Positions 9,905-18,645 of a DNA stretch of 25,485 nucleotides are shown piece by piece. Under the pieces are notes generated by a model, which searched no databases, was not told the origin of the DNA, and was given only the letters and a program-made list of their open reading frames with translations. Source of the stretch: Elysia marginata (Eukaryota; Mollusca; Gastropoda; Plakobranchidae); NCBI GenBank assembly GCA_019649035.1, contig BMAT01006216.1, positions 19,444 to 44,928 of the forward strand, given 5' to 3'. The position numbers were made by a program, and so were the translations under genes. Each line of letters begins with the position of its first letter. Positions within the stretch are counted from its first letter, which is position 1.

Positions 9905-10349
9905 AAAACTTTTTATAAAACTTCCTTTGATTTCAGGTTTGCCCAAATCTTTTGTGTGTTGAAGTTGAAATGCTTAATTTTTTCAAAGCCCAGTAATAGA
10001 AAAAAACCTTACAAGTTATAAAAATCTTGAATCTACGGCACTGACCATCCTGTGTTTTGTCTTAGTTCTAGATATGTCTTGCTTTCAATATAATATGTAT
10101 TCAATCTTTAAACAACTCACCTTGTATGGTCGACAGATATTTCTTGATTACCTAGTTCGAAAAGTGTTCATATGACGCATCATATGGCATTGGGAGTGAA
10201 ATGGTATAATTCTTTTGAACATAATTTAAAGGCAATATATAGTACTTTTTATTTCACTTTTCTAGTGCCAGCACTTTTCTGTTCAAGCGGGAATTTCTAA
10301 ACAGGTAGAATTCCAAACTCTGAACAGGATTTCAATCTTCTTAGGGTAG
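9905..10349. other. Short AT-rich spacer
   Basis: No coding or structural feature recognised. A pyrimidine-rich TTCAATCTTCTTAG at about 10331-10344 resembles a 3' splice site at the left edge of the GC-richer segment, but nothing upstream provides a matching exon. Confidence 0.45.
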
Positions 10350-10961
10350 AACCACACCCGCGTGACGACCGACAGTCTGGCCGTGACATCTACGCCTTGT
10401 GGGAGTTTTGGCCTGTTCTATTGTGGGCTGGGCTTAACTAATAATGAAAAGGTACAAGAAAACCTTTCCGCCACTACCTCATCCATCCGTCAACCCCCGG
10501 AAAAACCACTGTCCGCTCTGACTTTCGAACCTTACGCTGATGTCGTTCTACCCTTAAGCCCGTTTTACAAGGCGCGTGTCCCGTATGGAAGACCCCAGAT
10601 CGTCTGCGGATGGGAGACTTTTACGAATGTTTGTCTCTTCAAAAAAATCTACATCTTTTCAGATGGAAGATTACCATAGAAAATCAAAAAGACGTATCAC
10701 ACGTTAAGGGCTAGTCTAGGATCTACTGTAAGGGATACGCGTTATGAGAAACGGGCTTTACTCGACGGCGTATGCCCTTGTGATCTTTTAAACCACACGA
10801 CTTGCTCAAAAATTTTGCAAGTCACTGTGCTTGTAATAGTCGTCGGTGGCGCCTACAAGTGCCTAGCAGTTCTTTCCGTGTGTCACTGGAAAAAGCAATA
10901 CAAGGGAAGGCATGCTAACGACCAAGAAGAAGAACAGAGGTCGTCCAAAGAATGGCCCTAG
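10350..10961 (+). pseudogene. Unrecognised GC-richer open-frame pair split by one TAG
   Basis: A frame open from 10350 to 10676 (109 codons) ends at TAG 10677. The same frame then stays open from 10680 to 10958 and closes at TAG 10959. I do not recognise the product. The second part contains CPCD, a NHTT sequon and a hydrophobic stretch (about 10812-10880, ILQVTVLVIVVGG...) followed by a basic and then a Glu-rich tail. That layout fits the membrane anchor and cytoplasmic end of a type I membrane protein. GC content is higher than in the flanks. Against a gene: there is no convincing ATG, the stretch contains an imperfect inverted repeat, and it may be part of an interspersed element whose open frames are chance. 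It could be a decayed gene, a last exon or a transposon fragment. Confidence 0.3.
10555..10760. repeat. Imperfect inverted repeat with about 45-bp arms
   Basis: The reverse complement of 10555-10599 reads TCTGGGGTCTTCC...GGGACACGCG...AAACGGGCTTA. The plus strand at 10715-10760 reads TCTAGGATCTACT...GGGATACGCG...AAACGGGCTTT. Two 10-base words match with at most one difference and in the same order, with a one-base gap between them. The arms enclose about 115 bases. This suggests a foldback element or two inverted copies of one repeat. Confidence 0.55.
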
Positions 10962-11096
10962 CGGCCGAGAAACAACGTTGTTACGACTAAAATGTAAGTT
11001 CAATCTAGAATTTAAACATAGTCAAGCTCCATAATCGAAAGAAATGTTGAGCACTTTCTTCTATTGTACAAACACTATGTTTTTACGTAAGTAGAT

Positions 11097-11098
11097 AT

Positions 11099-11182
<84 letters not shown>
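11097..11182. repeat. (GATA)n microsatellite
   Basis: About 21 nearly perfect TAGA units. Its minus-strand translation gives the repeated YLSI peptide, which is not a gene. Confidence 0.95.
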
Positions 11183-11183
<1 letters not shown>

Positions 11184-11336
11184 GAGGTATACATAATAGC
11201 GTAGTCCTACCTTCTTTGAGGTCCGATGCTCACTGAGAGTTATGTCGGGCTTTCTTTGGGATAGCCTAAAGCTAGACATATGTTGGTTCGTCATGAAACT
11301 TCTTCTTTTAAGAGGCATAGTAGCTACATACTTAAG

Positions 11337-11384
11337 TGACAAGGCGGTAGGTGCTGAAACTACTATAGGTTGAAGGTTCAAACC
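11337..11384 (+). other. Possible tRNA-like (SINE head) fragment
   Basis: A GTGACAAGGCGGTAGG word resembles a Pol III A box, and GGTTCAAACC at 11375-11384 is an exact B-box-type sequence, spaced roughly as in a tRNA. No acceptor stem pairs, so it is not a functional tRNA. The element body to the right was not recognised. Confidence 0.25.
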
Positions 11385-11474
11385 ATGCCAAAGGTAAGAA
11401 TTTACGGCGATTTTCAGTTTAAGCATTTTTCAATACAATGCTAATATCAGAGCTTAAATCTCTGTCTCTATCTT

Positions 11475-11481
11475 CGCTCTC

Positions 11482-11556
<75 letters not shown>
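11475..11556. repeat. (CT)n microsatellite
   Basis: CT run of about 80 bases with one interruption near 11528. Confidence 0.95.
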
Positions 11557-11958
11557 TTGAAACGACGCTACTTTTTTGGTTCCAGACCTAACGCAATCCT
11601 TCATTTTCATTAATTGATACATCTATGTCTTCCTTGCAAGCTTGATAAACACAGACTATATCCTCCTTTTTATGACAATGCTTCTAATTTGACCATATGT
11701 TTACAAGCATAAAAGCGATCTCTTAATCTTTTCTGGCAGAACTAAACCCTTCTATGTAATAATACAAGAAGAGGCTGATAATACAGTTCTGTTTGCTAAT
11801 AACTCATTCAATTTTAGTCATATCGAACTAAAACTCCATACATATACTCTCGAACCGATTTTCTAGGCTTAGCTAGAGCAATAGGTTTGTGTGACGTCAT
11901 TTGTACTCATGATGCAGTGACACACAGCACGCGATGGGGTAGCCATGTACGACAAACA
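11557..11958. other. Spacer left of the mariner remnant
   Basis: AT-rich sequence. The last 80 bases (TGACGTCATTT through TGGGGTAGCC) are probably mariner untranslated leader, but I could not find a terminal inverted repeat matching anything downstream of the transposase. Confidence 0.4.
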
Positions 11959-12948
11959 ATGGCGACTTCCAAAGACCATCTTATCAAACAGCCCTCTGTT
12001 ATCGAGTTTTTGGCAGCTGAGGGATGTTCTGCTGCAAACATTCATGCAAGAATGAGGACAGTTTATGGTGAAATGTGCATTTCAGACTGCGCAATTCGCA
12101 AATGGGTGAGAACTATTAAAGGGAAGACCCCAGAGAGACAAATCTACATGATCGACAGCTCTCGGGTAGGTCCCTTTCCGCATCGGACACGGCTCATCGA
12201 GAGAAAATTTATTACATGATTGCAGCAAATCGAAGGGTCAAACAAAAGCAAAGTACCGAGGAAGTAGACATTTTGAAAGAACGAGTGCACCATATCGTCA
12301 CAACTGCATTGGGTTGCCGAAAAGTCTCTGCTTGTTGAGACCCTAGACAGCTGACTAAAGAGATGAAAGCGCAGAAAAAGGACATGTGTAATTAACTGTC
12401 ACAATGCAAAAGGAGAAGTATTTTTGCAGCACATTCTGGCAGGAGACAAATCGTGGTTCCACCACTACGTTCCAGAATGAAAAGCCTAACCGATGGAGTA
12501 TAGGCACAAAGCTTCTCCAAGTCCAAGGAAGTTCAAGGTTATTGCCTCTGCAAAAACGGTCTTGTTCACTGTATCTGAGCGATTTATTTCATCACTCAGA
12601 GCTTTCAAACTCAGACTCATACATGTTCTGTGTGATGAGGACTCAATCCTGCAATACGATAATGCACGCCCACACACCAGTCGCCAAGCTGAGATCACCT
12701 TAAAGCAGCTGGGACTTACGACACTACCGCACCTTGCATAAAGCCTCGATCTTTCACGCTATGACTAATTTTTGTTTCCCCAACTCAATAATTACCTAAA
12801 GGCCGATCTCTATGACAATGATGAGGAAGTTATCGCAGATTTTTGCAGGTGGTGTTGTGGACAATGGTCTGAATTCTTCGATGACGGCGTGCGCTAACTA
12901 GTAAAACGTTGGAGGCTCTGTGTTGATAACGACAATGAATGCATCTAA
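11959..12948 (+). pseudogene. Dead mariner (DD34D) transposase, SETMAR-type
   Basis: A Tc1/mariner transposase that would cut and rejoin DNA at its terminal repeats. ATG 11959 opens a frame with the N-terminal helix-turn-helix region (VIEFLAAEGCSAANIHARM, then CAIRKWVR). The catalytic triad is visible: D in ILAGDKSW (12445-12447), D in QYDNARPH (12658-12660) and D in LSRYD (12763-12765). Exactly 34 codons separate the last two, the mariner signature. The end is LVKRWRLCVDNDNE with TAA at 12946. Lesions include a frameshift near 12130, stops near 12340 and 12395, stops after VPE and before the YRHK motif, an in-frame deletion of roughly 30 codons after LFTV (near 12575), and stops at 12739 and 12766. 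The copy is inactive. Confidence 0.9.
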
Positions 12949-13791
12949 AAATAGAATAATAAGTATGTAGCTGAGATATTAAGCTTTCGTTTCACGTATC
13001 GATTATGAACATGCTGTGAAAAATTGAAAAGTTGTGATTGAACGGAACTTAATAATCAGCCGGCCCTCGTAGAATATAATCTGCCGTTTTAGGGCGCTCT
13101 TTGTTGGTAGCTGCAAGCCGCTACGAACGATTTTCCTGAATTCAGGCTATCAACCAGCGTAGCCAATGCTCTGGTTCATAAGTACGTTTACAAAGCAGGC
13201 CGACTTGACGCAACGGGTTTCTTCCAAACGAGCAAATCTCTTAGTACATCATTAGTTAAGGGAGTGTCTACTAACTTCGAATGATCTTAACATAACAGTG
13301 AGAAGAAATTTCCAACTTAATAACTAAAGATAATGTATCACTATCTATTCGTAATATTTATAAGAAAACACATTTTCAGTGGCCATTAAAGGAATAAAAA
13401 TTATCAGTGGTAAAAATGTGCAATAGTAACATAAGGTGAAAGGGAAATAAAAGGACAATGTTCAAGAAATCTAGGAGCAAAATCTATAACGTACTAAAAA
13501 AACACATGCTTTTTAGTTACATTTGCAAACTTTACCAGTGAAGATGGTCAATTCAAAAATAAAATTATTTATCAAACTTTTCAATCCTTGCACTTAATCC
13601 AAAATGCGATTGCTTTATTGCATCGTTAGCCATTTGTGGTATAATGGTATACTTTTTTTTACCATAAGTATTATTTATAGACATCATAAATAATAGTGTA
13701 AAACCAATAGTTTGTCACATAAAAATTGCTATCGATTTAACTCATAAATAAGGTTGCAAGTTGTGAACTAGGTTCTTTTCCTGTATAAAAG
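12949..13791. other. Spacer right of the mariner remnant
   Basis: No gene recognised. A GC-richer patch at 13058-13240 (GCCGGCCC...AGGGCGCTCTTTG...) may be a fragment of another repeat. The remainder is AT-rich. Confidence 0.4.
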
Positions 13792-14130
13792 ATGAGTCTA
13801 TTCATAATCATAGTGACCAAATTAGTTATCAGCTTCATAATCATATTTTACTCTTTACTCATTGCAATCAATATTATTATTTTCATCATTATTAACATTC
13901 ATCGTCTCAGTCCTCATCATCATTACCATACCAACCATCCTTTCAATTATCATCATCTCCATCATTATTGTTATTCCCATAATAACCACCGTCATCATTA
14001 TCAGATAATGATAATTAAGATTCTTAATTATCGTCATTAATATTACCATTTTCATCTACATCATCATTATCATCATCACCCAAAATCATGGAATTTCTAA
14101 ACATATTTTTTAACGAAAGGGCGCTAAAAA
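13792..14130. repeat. ATC/ATT-rich simple-sequence tract ending in GGGCGCTAA
   Basis: Imperfect CATCATTATCATC repeats from about 13792 to 14080, followed by GAATTTCTA and ACGAAAGGGCGCTAA at about 14125. The open frames here (I-, H- and Y-rich) are translated microsatellite. A similar tract with the same GGGCGCTAA edge occurs at about 21010-21307. Confidence 0.7.
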
Positions 14131-14499
14131 GTATGTGTGTAAGTTTTTCATGCCCCGTTTAATCAAATTATGTCTTTTCATTGTAACGAAAGCAGTTGCT
14201 GGTTGGTGATACGGGCTCGTTAAGCGTTTGCAAGGGAACTTTTATTTCTGGTCCAAAAAATCTCGTAAAACTTTTTCGTGATTCCTTTCAATCCAGTTGA
14301 GGAACTGTTTTCATACCTTCAAATTTTTCTGTGATTAGTTTGTCATAGTAGTTTCTGTTGTCTTCTTGCACGCTGGGCATCTGTAAATGAGAAATAAATG
14401 CATCAGATTGTTGATTAGTGTTATTAGAGTAAAAAGATGTTTAGAGTCCTCCGCCGCCGAAGGCAGTTTCATGACTTTACATATATTTACCCCAGCAGG
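14131..14499. other. Spacer before the SINE pair
   Basis: Unremarkable sequence. The right part (CTCCGCCGCCGAAGG near 14448) could still belong to the 3' end of the neighbouring SINE, whose boundary is uncertain. Confidence 0.35.
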
Positions 14500-14753
14500 C
14501 CTATACACACCATAGCCAATTTAACTCATAATTCAGAGCATTACAGTGCGGCAGCCTGTTAGGTGCTCAAATACTAATATTCCACAAATTTCACGCTGTC
14601 TTTAGCCAGGTAACCGTTTTACAGGTGGGTGGACTGGGGAGAGTTAGGGTAAAGTGCTTTCCCAAGGCAATTGCAACATGGCATGGTCCTGAATCGAACC
14701 CGCGACCTCCAGATCTCAAGTCCGACGCGCTAACCACTCTGCCATGCTGCCCC
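14500..14753 (-). mobile_element. tRNA-derived SINE (copy 1), Ser-tRNA-like head
   Basis: Read on the minus strand from 14753, GGGGCAGCATGGC begins a tRNA-like head with an A box (TGGCAGAGTGGTTAGCGC), an anticodon-loop-like ACTTGAGAT and a B box (GGTTCGATTC, near 14691-14700). The acceptor stem cannot close, because the sequence after the B box does not pair with GGGGCAG, so it is not a functional tRNA. Downstream comes a central domain with CCTTGGGAAAGCACTTTACC, CCACCCACCTGTAAAACGG and TACCTGGCT words, as in several invertebrate SINE families. The 3' end is approximate and the family name was not assigned. It starts directly beside the tail of a second SINE. Confidence 0.8.
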
Positions 14754-14756
14754 TTG

Positions 14757-15037
14757 TATATACTCTTAATCTTTGAAAATGCTCCAAGCGCTTGACAGTT
14801 ATTCCTTGACAGAGCGTTACCAACCGAGTTAATTTTTCAATTCAGAGAGAAGCTGACGGTATATCGCACACTCCTAGAATACTGGCAAGGTCTTCATCCG
14901 CCCACAGAGAGGTATTGATATTCGCCTTGGTGCTGAGAGGAAATGTGGGTTCACAGCCTTTTCTAGAGACTGAGCGCTAACCACGGAAACAGGGCTCGAA
15001 TCTCGAGCTTTCCAGTCCCAGGGCCTAATGGGCTATC
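14757..15037 (-). mobile_element. tRNA-derived SINE (copy 2)
   Basis: On the minus strand from about 15037, TAGCCCATTAGGCCCTGGG resembles a Pol III A box and GATTCGAGCCC at about 14993-15003 a B box. The body contains AGCGCTCAGTCTCTAG and GTGTGCGATATACCGTC. The 3' tail CAAGCGCTTGGAGCA...TTAAGAGTATATA resembles the AAGCGC...CTATATAA tail common in mollusc and other invertebrate SINEs. The head of copy 1 follows within about four bases, so copy 1 may have inserted into this tail. Confidence 0.6.
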
Positions 15038-15787
15038 TACATTACTATCATGACACCTTATTAGAAATATAATAACATTTTTGCCCTCTGGTTCAACATG
15101 AAGTTTTTTGTCATATATTGTATTTACATATTATTTTCAAGAAAATTTCTGGGGTCTTGCTATTTTTTGCCCGGTGTCATTTGTAAGTGAGTATAATTTA
15201 AGCAATGTTTTTTAGCAAATCTACCTTTGGTCTTTTCTCTCAGTTTTCTATCCGTTTCGGCATCATTCGAATCCATGCTTCTCTATATTCTTCTAAATAA
15301 AAAAAATCTCCAGTTTATGTCCAAGGTATGTATAATTTTTATGCCGTCCTTGATTGTTCGGCGCAGTTTGCAGCACTCTAATTTCTAGGGTTTTTTTTTA
15401 TATTTGTCTCTCTAGCAGTGCAAATTAATCGGACGTTGGAACTTGCAGTATGAGAAAACGCTTTTTAAAAGTATATCAAATTATTCCTCTTTTGGTTTAC
15501 ACATTCAATTAAAACAATTTATTATGTCATTTTACAAATTCCTGATAATTCAATGCAAATTTTAATATTTAAAAAGTTTAGGAAATTCGATTTTTTTTTC
15601 AAAATTGACGCTTTGTAGAGTAAAATTTATGACATTCGACCCAGTTGTATTAGGTGCGGCGAACTTTTTTCTTAATTAAATATGATAATGATTTGTAGTA
15701 GCGCTAATATTACAATTTTTTATCATTACTCATATGAGAGGAAGGTTAAACTCTGATTGCCTGCTTACAACTTCTTATAATGCACTT
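15038..15787. other. AT-rich spacer, nothing recognised
   Basis: Strongly AT-rich, with T-runs near 15390 and 15590. No motif-bearing open frame or repeat structure seen. Confidence 0.5.
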
Positions 15788-15954
15788 TTAGGCGGCGCAT
15801 ACACGGTCAAACTTATTTGACACACATGTTTGTGCCTAGAACTCGTAATGAATGGACTGACAGCGATAGCTCTTGTTTTTGCCTTGCAAAAAAATACAGA
15901 AACAAGAAACGGGGCCTAAAATTGGTTGATGCATCGCAAAAAGTTTGGCCATTC

Positions 15955-16200
15955 TTAAATAACGTATGAGTTGCAATGCACTGGGTCGAATGATTTTCGA
16001 AAAGTATTTGCGGATGAACGAAGACTAATTTGATGAACGTTTGGAGCTTGTTCGACCTTTAAAACAAAACAAGATACAAAATATGCGATGTGATGTGCTG
16101 GTGCTTCTTTGTCTTGCAAAAAAATAAGTGCAGTAAAATGCCATTGTGACGTCTCGTATACATCATCTGCTCCGGCTCTTGACTTTTGAAAACAGTGCAA
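15955..16200 (-). pseudogene. Possible MADF-like DNA-binding protein fragment inside the Harbinger-like element
   Basis: The minus-strand frame contains KSRAGADDVYETSQWHF followed by TALIFLQDKEAPAHH. This closely fits the last part of MADF/Myb-like domains (K-S-G-x-G-A-D-D-V-Y...W..F..L.FL.D), known as the second protein of Harbinger transposons and as host transcription regulators. There is no ATG at the left edge, and the preceding helix of the domain is not visible upstream. Its position inside Harbinger-type termini supports the call. It is a fragment without expected activity. Confidence 0.45.
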
Positions 16201-16651
16201 TTTCTTTAATTACCTGCGAAGATATAACCTCATAGAGCTGAGTTTCTTTTTAAGGTCCTCATTGGTAACATCCATATGTCACTCCCTCTATTTTACAAGC
16301 AGAGTGTAATACCCAGATTTTTTTTAGTTATTTGTTGCTGAACTCTTTGATTTTGAATTTCCACAATTGTTTTATTCATCAATAAACTCTAGCAAAATGT
16401 TCTCTTTTTCTTTTTCTTTTGATGGCACTGTGACGTTGTATGAAATAACCGTGATCTAAAATAATCAACAACAATTGAAACACAATGCGAGATGTGTCGT
16501 CGCTAAGAGATTGTGAAAAAAATAATGCTTGACAAACAAATCTGATGAACACCTCTCTCGATCCAACTTGTGTGACGGCTTGACGAAAAATATCAACACA
16601 AATCAGATCCGTCAAGCATTTAATATCAAGCATTTTTGGCCACCAAACTTA

Positions 16652-16738
16652 TCCATACACGATCAAACTAATGTTTATCAAATTATATGCTTGAGTCAAG
16701 CATAAACTGTGTGTCAAGCAAGTTTGATCGTGTATGGA
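16652..16738. repeat. Nested hairpin at the right end of the Harbinger-like element
   Basis: TCCATACACGATCAAACT (16652-16669) is exactly reverse-complemented at 16721-16738. Inside the loop, TATGCTTGA-G-TCAAGCATA (16686-16704) is a second perfect palindrome. The inner copy of the terminal-repeat core therefore has the same orientation as the left end. Confidence 0.85.
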
Positions 16739-16746
16739 CCGCTTTA

Positions 16747-17984
16747 ATCTTTAAGCCGTCTTGTATTTGGTTTTATAAAAAGATTTGCCAAGCCTGCCTT
16801 TAAAAAAAAATTAAACTCATTAAACACAGCTATACTTAAAGTCACACCGTGTTGCGCACGGTCTTAAAGACAAGGTATGAAGAGCATGTAAACCAAGACC
16901 ACTGATAGAGACTAAAGCATAGTCTTTGAAGTGTATTGTGTTCGTTGCACTAGTCGCAATTACAATAAATATTGCCACAATCAAAAGACGAGCTCTGCGA
17001 TGTAACTTACGTTTAAAAAGTTGTGCAAATGAAAAAAAAATAACTAGGTCTACAACATTGAACTAAAGCGCAAAGGAAAAAACAAACTCTATATTCTGCA
17101 CAAACGTGTTTTTTTTTTTTTACTTTTTGGTGTTCTGCGAATGGTTCTGATCCTAATCATCGTCACAACTTAGGAAATAATCTCTTCCGCATTCCCTCTT
17201 GCAAATTGCGCATTTCTTTGTGTGGCTCTTTAGGAAGAAATATTATGCAGCTCTAAAAAAACGCCCTTAGACCGCTTTTAATACACAATTCCGTATCAAA
17301 AGCTAGAGTAAGGTCAGAACCGTTGGCAGCACAAAATAGGTTGTCAATCGCAAACTAAATCCCTTTGACATCTAATGAACCATATTGAGTACAGCATACT
17401 AGTTCTCAGTGGTAGGCTTTGACTTGCGAGCTTTCAAACTTGTACTAACCCTCACCCAAAGAAGATCCCAGATGCATTAAATCAAATTTTGAGACTAAGT
17501 TAAACAAGTAATCGTTAGAAACTAGGCTCAGATAAAGTTCAACTAACAGAGTCGCATAAATACATTATCCGGTTCTGTTAGTGTTATAGCCAATAGACCT
17601 TGCACTAGCACTGTTACCTGAGTTTCAGCGAGATCAGATTTCCTATAGTAGTGAAACCAGGCAATAGAGTTAAAAGGATTCAAATTGATGGCATACTAAT
17701 TTCATGACTTAAAAATACGTTGCACATTCCCTCCTTCGCATTCAGGTTTTGTTAGCTCTTTCCATCAAAGTAATACAACTTAATTAAGTTTTGGAGAAAG
17801 TAGTATATGATTTCTGGCATATCAATTACTTATTAAGTTAAAGAGTAAATATGTAATGAAAAGCTATATGAGCAACTGTTTAATTAAAGCAAATAGGCAA
17901 AAGTTTAAGATTTGCACCAAAATACAATCAGGATCTCTTTGACAGTTCTGTAAAACTCTTTCACTGTGAAGATTACTTTCTACT
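16747..17984. other. Intergenic region between the Harbinger-like element and receptor 2 upstream block
   Basis: AT-rich sequence without a recognisable gene. Weak word matches to the region left of receptor 1 (for example AGTTTTGGAGAAAG at about 17789 with AGTTTTGGAAAAG at about 7580) hint that the duplicated segment extends further upstream, but they are too short to establish it. Confidence 0.45.
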
Positions 17985-18108
17985 AAATTAAATTAGTGTG
18001 CTTGCCAAGTGTTGGCATTACCTTCTGCAAAACTACATGTATTTGATTTCCTACTCTTCACTTTTAGAGAGTGTTCAAATTACATAATTTTCTTTTTACG
18101 CTCGCATT
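17985..18108 (+). promoter_or_regulatory. Noncoding block shared upstream of both receptor genes (copy 2)
   Basis: Counterpart of 7702-7827: 124 bases alignable with almost no gaps, ending TTTTTACGCTCGCATT. It lies about 540 bases before the receptor 2 ATG. Flanking DNA on both sides aligns much less well. Function is inferred only from retained similarity. Confidence 0.5.
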
Positions 18109-18645
18109 TTAAAAAGTTTGAACACCATTCGTACCTGACGGGCAATTGACAGCCACTATTTACTTTTTCTTCAAACTATACCTCCGACTCAATGCCTAAT
18201 AAATTTCTATGAAAAGAGTAATTTTTTTTCAATACTAAGTGCGGGATTTGAATCATATTTACTTTGCCTTCTATGCATGAAAGCGATTACAACTTAGAAA
18301 TAAATTGCCGCATATTTGCTTTCCTTTTTACTAAATCGCAGGTCACTAATGCACACTGCATTGATTGTATTGAAACAAAAATGTATGTCATGGTGTCTTG
18401 TTAAAGGTCTGAGTAAAACATAAAGAAACTTAATGCGCACCTTGAAAGCCACAAAAGTATTGTAATAAAGAGCCATGATAAAGATACGTAATTTTATACC
18501 TCGAAAAATGTCTCGGTAGATTTTACTTTAATCGATGCGCGCCTCTTAAGTTATAAAAGTATCACTTTAAGAACCATATAAACTTGTGCGCGAATTTAAA
18601 CTTTAAAAAAGTGTGCCAAACATTTTGGAAAGTGCCTCCTGAATT
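18109..18645 (+). other. Proximal upstream region of receptor 2
   Basis: AT-rich sequence holding a TATACCTCGA word near 18497 also present upstream of receptor 1, and a TATAAAAG candidate box. TGA at 18640-18642, two codons before the ATG and in frame, fixes the start unless splicing intervenes. Confidence 0.45.
18552..18559 (+). promoter_or_regulatory. Candidate TATA box of receptor 2
   Basis: TATAAAAG about 90 bases upstream of the ATG. A consensus match in AT-rich DNA can easily be chance, and receptor 1 has no exact equivalent. Confidence 0.3.

Larger units (their letters stand above)
15791..16743. mobile_element. PIF/Harbinger-like transposon, 953 bp, probably non-autonomous
   Basis: The left end 15791-15826 (GGCGGCGCATACACGGTC...) matches the reverse complement of the right end 16708-16743 (AGCGGTCCATACACGATC...) at 30 of 36 positions by hand count. 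TTA directly precedes the left end (15788-15790) and directly follows the right end (16744-16746), the three-base target duplication typical of PIF/Harbinger elements. The interior is too short for both the DDE nuclease and the DNA-binding partner. It holds only a minus-strand fragment resembling the MADF-like partner, plus subterminal TCAAGCAT repeats. This reads as an internally deleted copy. Confidence 0.78.

Noticed and set aside
10912-11028. Short ATG frame with an AT-hook-like RGRPK core, near a GTAAGT donor-like site
   Set aside because: Only 38 codons, and the same bases are better explained by the longer open frame in the other phase; an RGRP core alone is weak.
11061-11426. Minus-strand 121-codon frame ending in YLSI repeats
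   Set aside because: Half of it is a translated GATA array; the rest has no motif.
13792-14055. Ile/His/Tyr-rich and Met/Ile-rich frames on opposite strands
   Set aside because: Translation of the ATC/ATT simple-sequence tract.
14690-14753. Functional serine tRNA gene
   Set aside because: A and B boxes and a TGA-like anticodon loop are present, but the acceptor stem does not pair and a SINE central domain follows directly.
17400-17460. tRNA-like words (TCTCAGTGGTAGG and CTTTCAAAC)
   Set aside because: The B-box match is poor and no element body was visible.
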